A DNA stretch of 64,000 nt, taken from Methylobacterium sp. SyP6R (GTDB lineage: Bacteria > Pseudomonadota > Alphaproteobacteria > Rhizobiales > Beijerinckiaceae). The stretch is taken from NCBI RefSeq assembly GCF_019216885.1, contig NZ_JAAQRC020000001.1, positions 806,001 to 870,000 on the forward strand. The letters run 5' to 3'. Made by a program: the position numbers and the translations under genes. Under the pieces are notes generated by a model. That model was given only the letters and a program-made list of their open reading frames with translations. It ran no database searches and was not told the origin of the DNA. Within the stretch, counting starts at the first letter, position 1. Every line of letters begins with the position of its first letter. Positions 62,549-64,000 of this stretch are shown one piece after another.

Positions 62549-63871
62549 ATGACTCAAGCCCTCCGCCTCGGCATCGCCGGTCTCGGCACCGTCGGAGCCT
62601 CCGTCGTCCGCATGGTCGCGCGCCGCGCCGAGGCGATCGGCGCCACCGCCGGGCGGCCGGTCCGGGTCACCGCCGTCGCCGCCCGCGACCGCACCCGCGA
62701 CCGCGGCCTCGACCTCGCGGGCGTGACCTGGTTCGACGATCCGGTGGCGCTCGCCCGCTCTGCGGATGTCGATTGCGTCGTCGAGCTGATCGGCGGCGCG
62801 GAGGGCAAGGCGCGCGAGACCGTCGAGGCGGCGCTCGCTTCGGCCAAGCACGTCGTGACCGCCAACAAGGCGCTTCTCGCCAAGCATGGCCCGGCGCTGG
62901 CCCGCGCGGCGGAAGGCGCCGGCGTCGCCCTCGCCTTCGAGGCCTCGGCGGCGGGCGGCATCCCGGTGGTCAAGGCCCTGCGCGAGGCGCTGACCGGCAA
63001 CCGGATCTCCCGCGTCTACGGAATCCTCAACGGCACCTGCAACTACATCCTCAGCCGGATGGAGCTGGAGGGCCTGACCTTCGAGGCCTGCCTCAAGGAC
63101 GCCCAGGCGCTCGGCTACGCCGAGGCCGACCCGACCTTCGACGTCGAGGGTTTCGACACCGCCCACAAGCTCGCGATCCTGACCAGCCTCGCCTTCGGCA
63201 CCGAGCTCGACGCCGAGGGCGTCTCGGTCGAGGGCATCTCGGCGATCACCCCCCTCGACCTGCGCATGGCCGACGAGCTCGGCTACCGGATCAAGCTGCT
63301 CGGCGTCGCCGAGGCGACCGAGGCCGGCATCGAGCAGCGGGTCCACCCGACGATGGTGCCGAAATCCTCGGCCATCGCCCAGGTGATGGGCGTGACGAAC
63401 GCCGTCACCATCGACACCGATGCCCTGCGCGAGCTGACCCTGATCGGCCCCGGCGCCGGCGGCGAGGCCACCGCCTCCGCGGTGGTCGCCGACATCGCCG
63501 ACGTGGCCGCCGGCCGGGTGCCGCCAGCCTTCGGCCGTCCGGTGGCGGGTCTGAACCCCCCGGTGCGGGCCGAGATGCAGCGCCACGAGGGCGGCTACTA
63601 CATCCGGCTCACCGTGCACGACCGCCCCGGCGTCGCCGCCGGCGTCGCCGCCAAGATGGCCGAGCGCGAGATCTCCCTCGAGAGCATCCTCCAGCACCGC
63701 TCCGAAAGCGCCGCCGCCCGCGACCGCCACGGGCGCTCGGGCCTGCCCGTGCCGCTGGTGCTGATCACCTACGCGGCGACCGAAGCGGCGATCCGCGCAA
63801 GCCTCGACGCCATGGCGGCGGACGGTCTCCTCTCGGAGCCGCCGCAGCTCATCCGCATCGAGCGCGAGTGA
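62549..63871 (+). CDS. hom: Homoserine dehydrogenase
   Basis: A 440-residue enzyme from ATG 62549. It has the NAD(P) fold RLGIAGLGTVGASVVRMVAR, the conserved KHVVTANKALLAKHG, AFEASAAGGIPVVKALREAL, YGILNGTCNYILSRM and EADPTFDVEGFDTAHKLAIL with catalytic Asp and Lys residues. A C-terminal ACT domain (about 350-435, YYIRLTVHDRPGVAAGVAAK) implies feedback control by an amino acid, usually threonine. It commits aspartate semialdehyde to methionine, threonine and isoleucine. A GC-rich hairpin (63880-63901) without T-run follows. Confidence 0.95.
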   Translation: MTQALRLGIAGLGTVGASVVRMVARRAEAIGATAGRPVRVTAVAARDRTRDRGLDLAGVTWFDDPVALARSADVDCVVELIGGAEGKARETVEAALASAKHVVTANKALLAKHGPALARAAEGAGVALAFEASAAGGIPVVKALREALTGNRISRVYGILNGTCNYILSRMELEGLTFEACLKDAQALGYAEADPTFDVEGFDTAHKLAILTSLAFGTELDAEGVSVEGISAITPLDLRMADELGYRIKLLGVAEATEAGIEQRVHPTMVPKSSAIAQVMGVTNAVTIDTDALRELTLIGPGAGGEATASAVVADIADVAAGRVPPAFGRPVAGLNPPVRAEMQRHEGGYYIRLTVHDRPGVAAGVAAKMAEREISLESILQHRSESAAARDRHGRSGLPVPLVLITYAATEAAIRASLDAMAADGLLSEPPQLIRIERE

Positions 63872-64000
63872 GCATGGGTGGGCGGCGCCAAGTCGCCGCC
63901 CGCTCCGGCCACGGATTGAACGGAAAACGATCCCGCACAATCGACTCTCGACCCCTGGCCGATTGACAAAATTCAGTTCAGCGCCGCCGGATTCTCCTTT

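Overview
The window reads as chromosomal DNA of a GC-rich alphaproteobacterium of the Rhizobiales, most likely Methylobacterium or a close relative. Pointers are a polyhydroxybutyrate phasin, a PQQ alcohol-dehydrogenase homologue with a Rieske protein and a SCO protein, a Sel1-repeat protein resembling ExoR, DUF2865 and DUF6894 proteins, an AddA-TrxA pair, and several families of intergenic palindromes. The genus call is an inference from gene content; no rRNA is present.

Positions 1 to about 18.6 kb are accessory DNA: short hypothetical genes, a phage-type conserved protein, a phasin, an IS66 remnant beside a CPA1 antiporter, a DraG-type ADP-ribosylglycohydrolase, long non-coding stretches, and a compact module at 9.1-18.6 kb. 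That module holds a protein with a recombinase-like C-terminus, a degenerate J domain fused to a VapE/SF3-like ATPase, a tiny peptide made almost wholly of a 9-bp tandem repeat, a divergent DnaX (gamma/tau)-like protein, an unknown 450-residue protein, a delta'-like protein, an IS5-like remnant, and a tyrosine integrase abutting the 3' end of a tRNA-Ser(GCU) gene. I read it as an integrated element carrying its own helicase and clamp-loader-like ATPases. This is the most unusual part of the window.

From 18.7 kb on the DNA looks like ordinary core chromosome: a deacetylase / small MCGLCG protein / CobW GTPase set, an alpha/beta hydrolase and an acyl-CoA dehydrogenase, a chemoreceptor, a SCO / Rieske / PQQ-dehydrogenase block (26.4-30.2 kb), a patatin lipoprotein and SDR, tyrA-hisC, a DUF1499 protein, an MBL-fold hydrolase, DUF2865, CsbD, addA with two tandem thioredoxins, a GST, an ExoR-like Sel1 protein and ilvD.

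From 49.5 to 57.8 kb lies a set of predicted peptide-modifying enzymes: a zinc-ribbon metallopeptidase, a DUF2126 transglutaminase, an ATP-grasp/alpha-E fusion and a second transglutaminase. The right end holds a broken Crp/Fnr gene, an intact receiver-Crp/Fnr pair, exonuclease III, a ceramidase-like membrane protein and homoserine dehydrogenase. Intergenic repeats cluster at 31.0-31.2, 36.6-36.9 and 49.3-49.5 kb.
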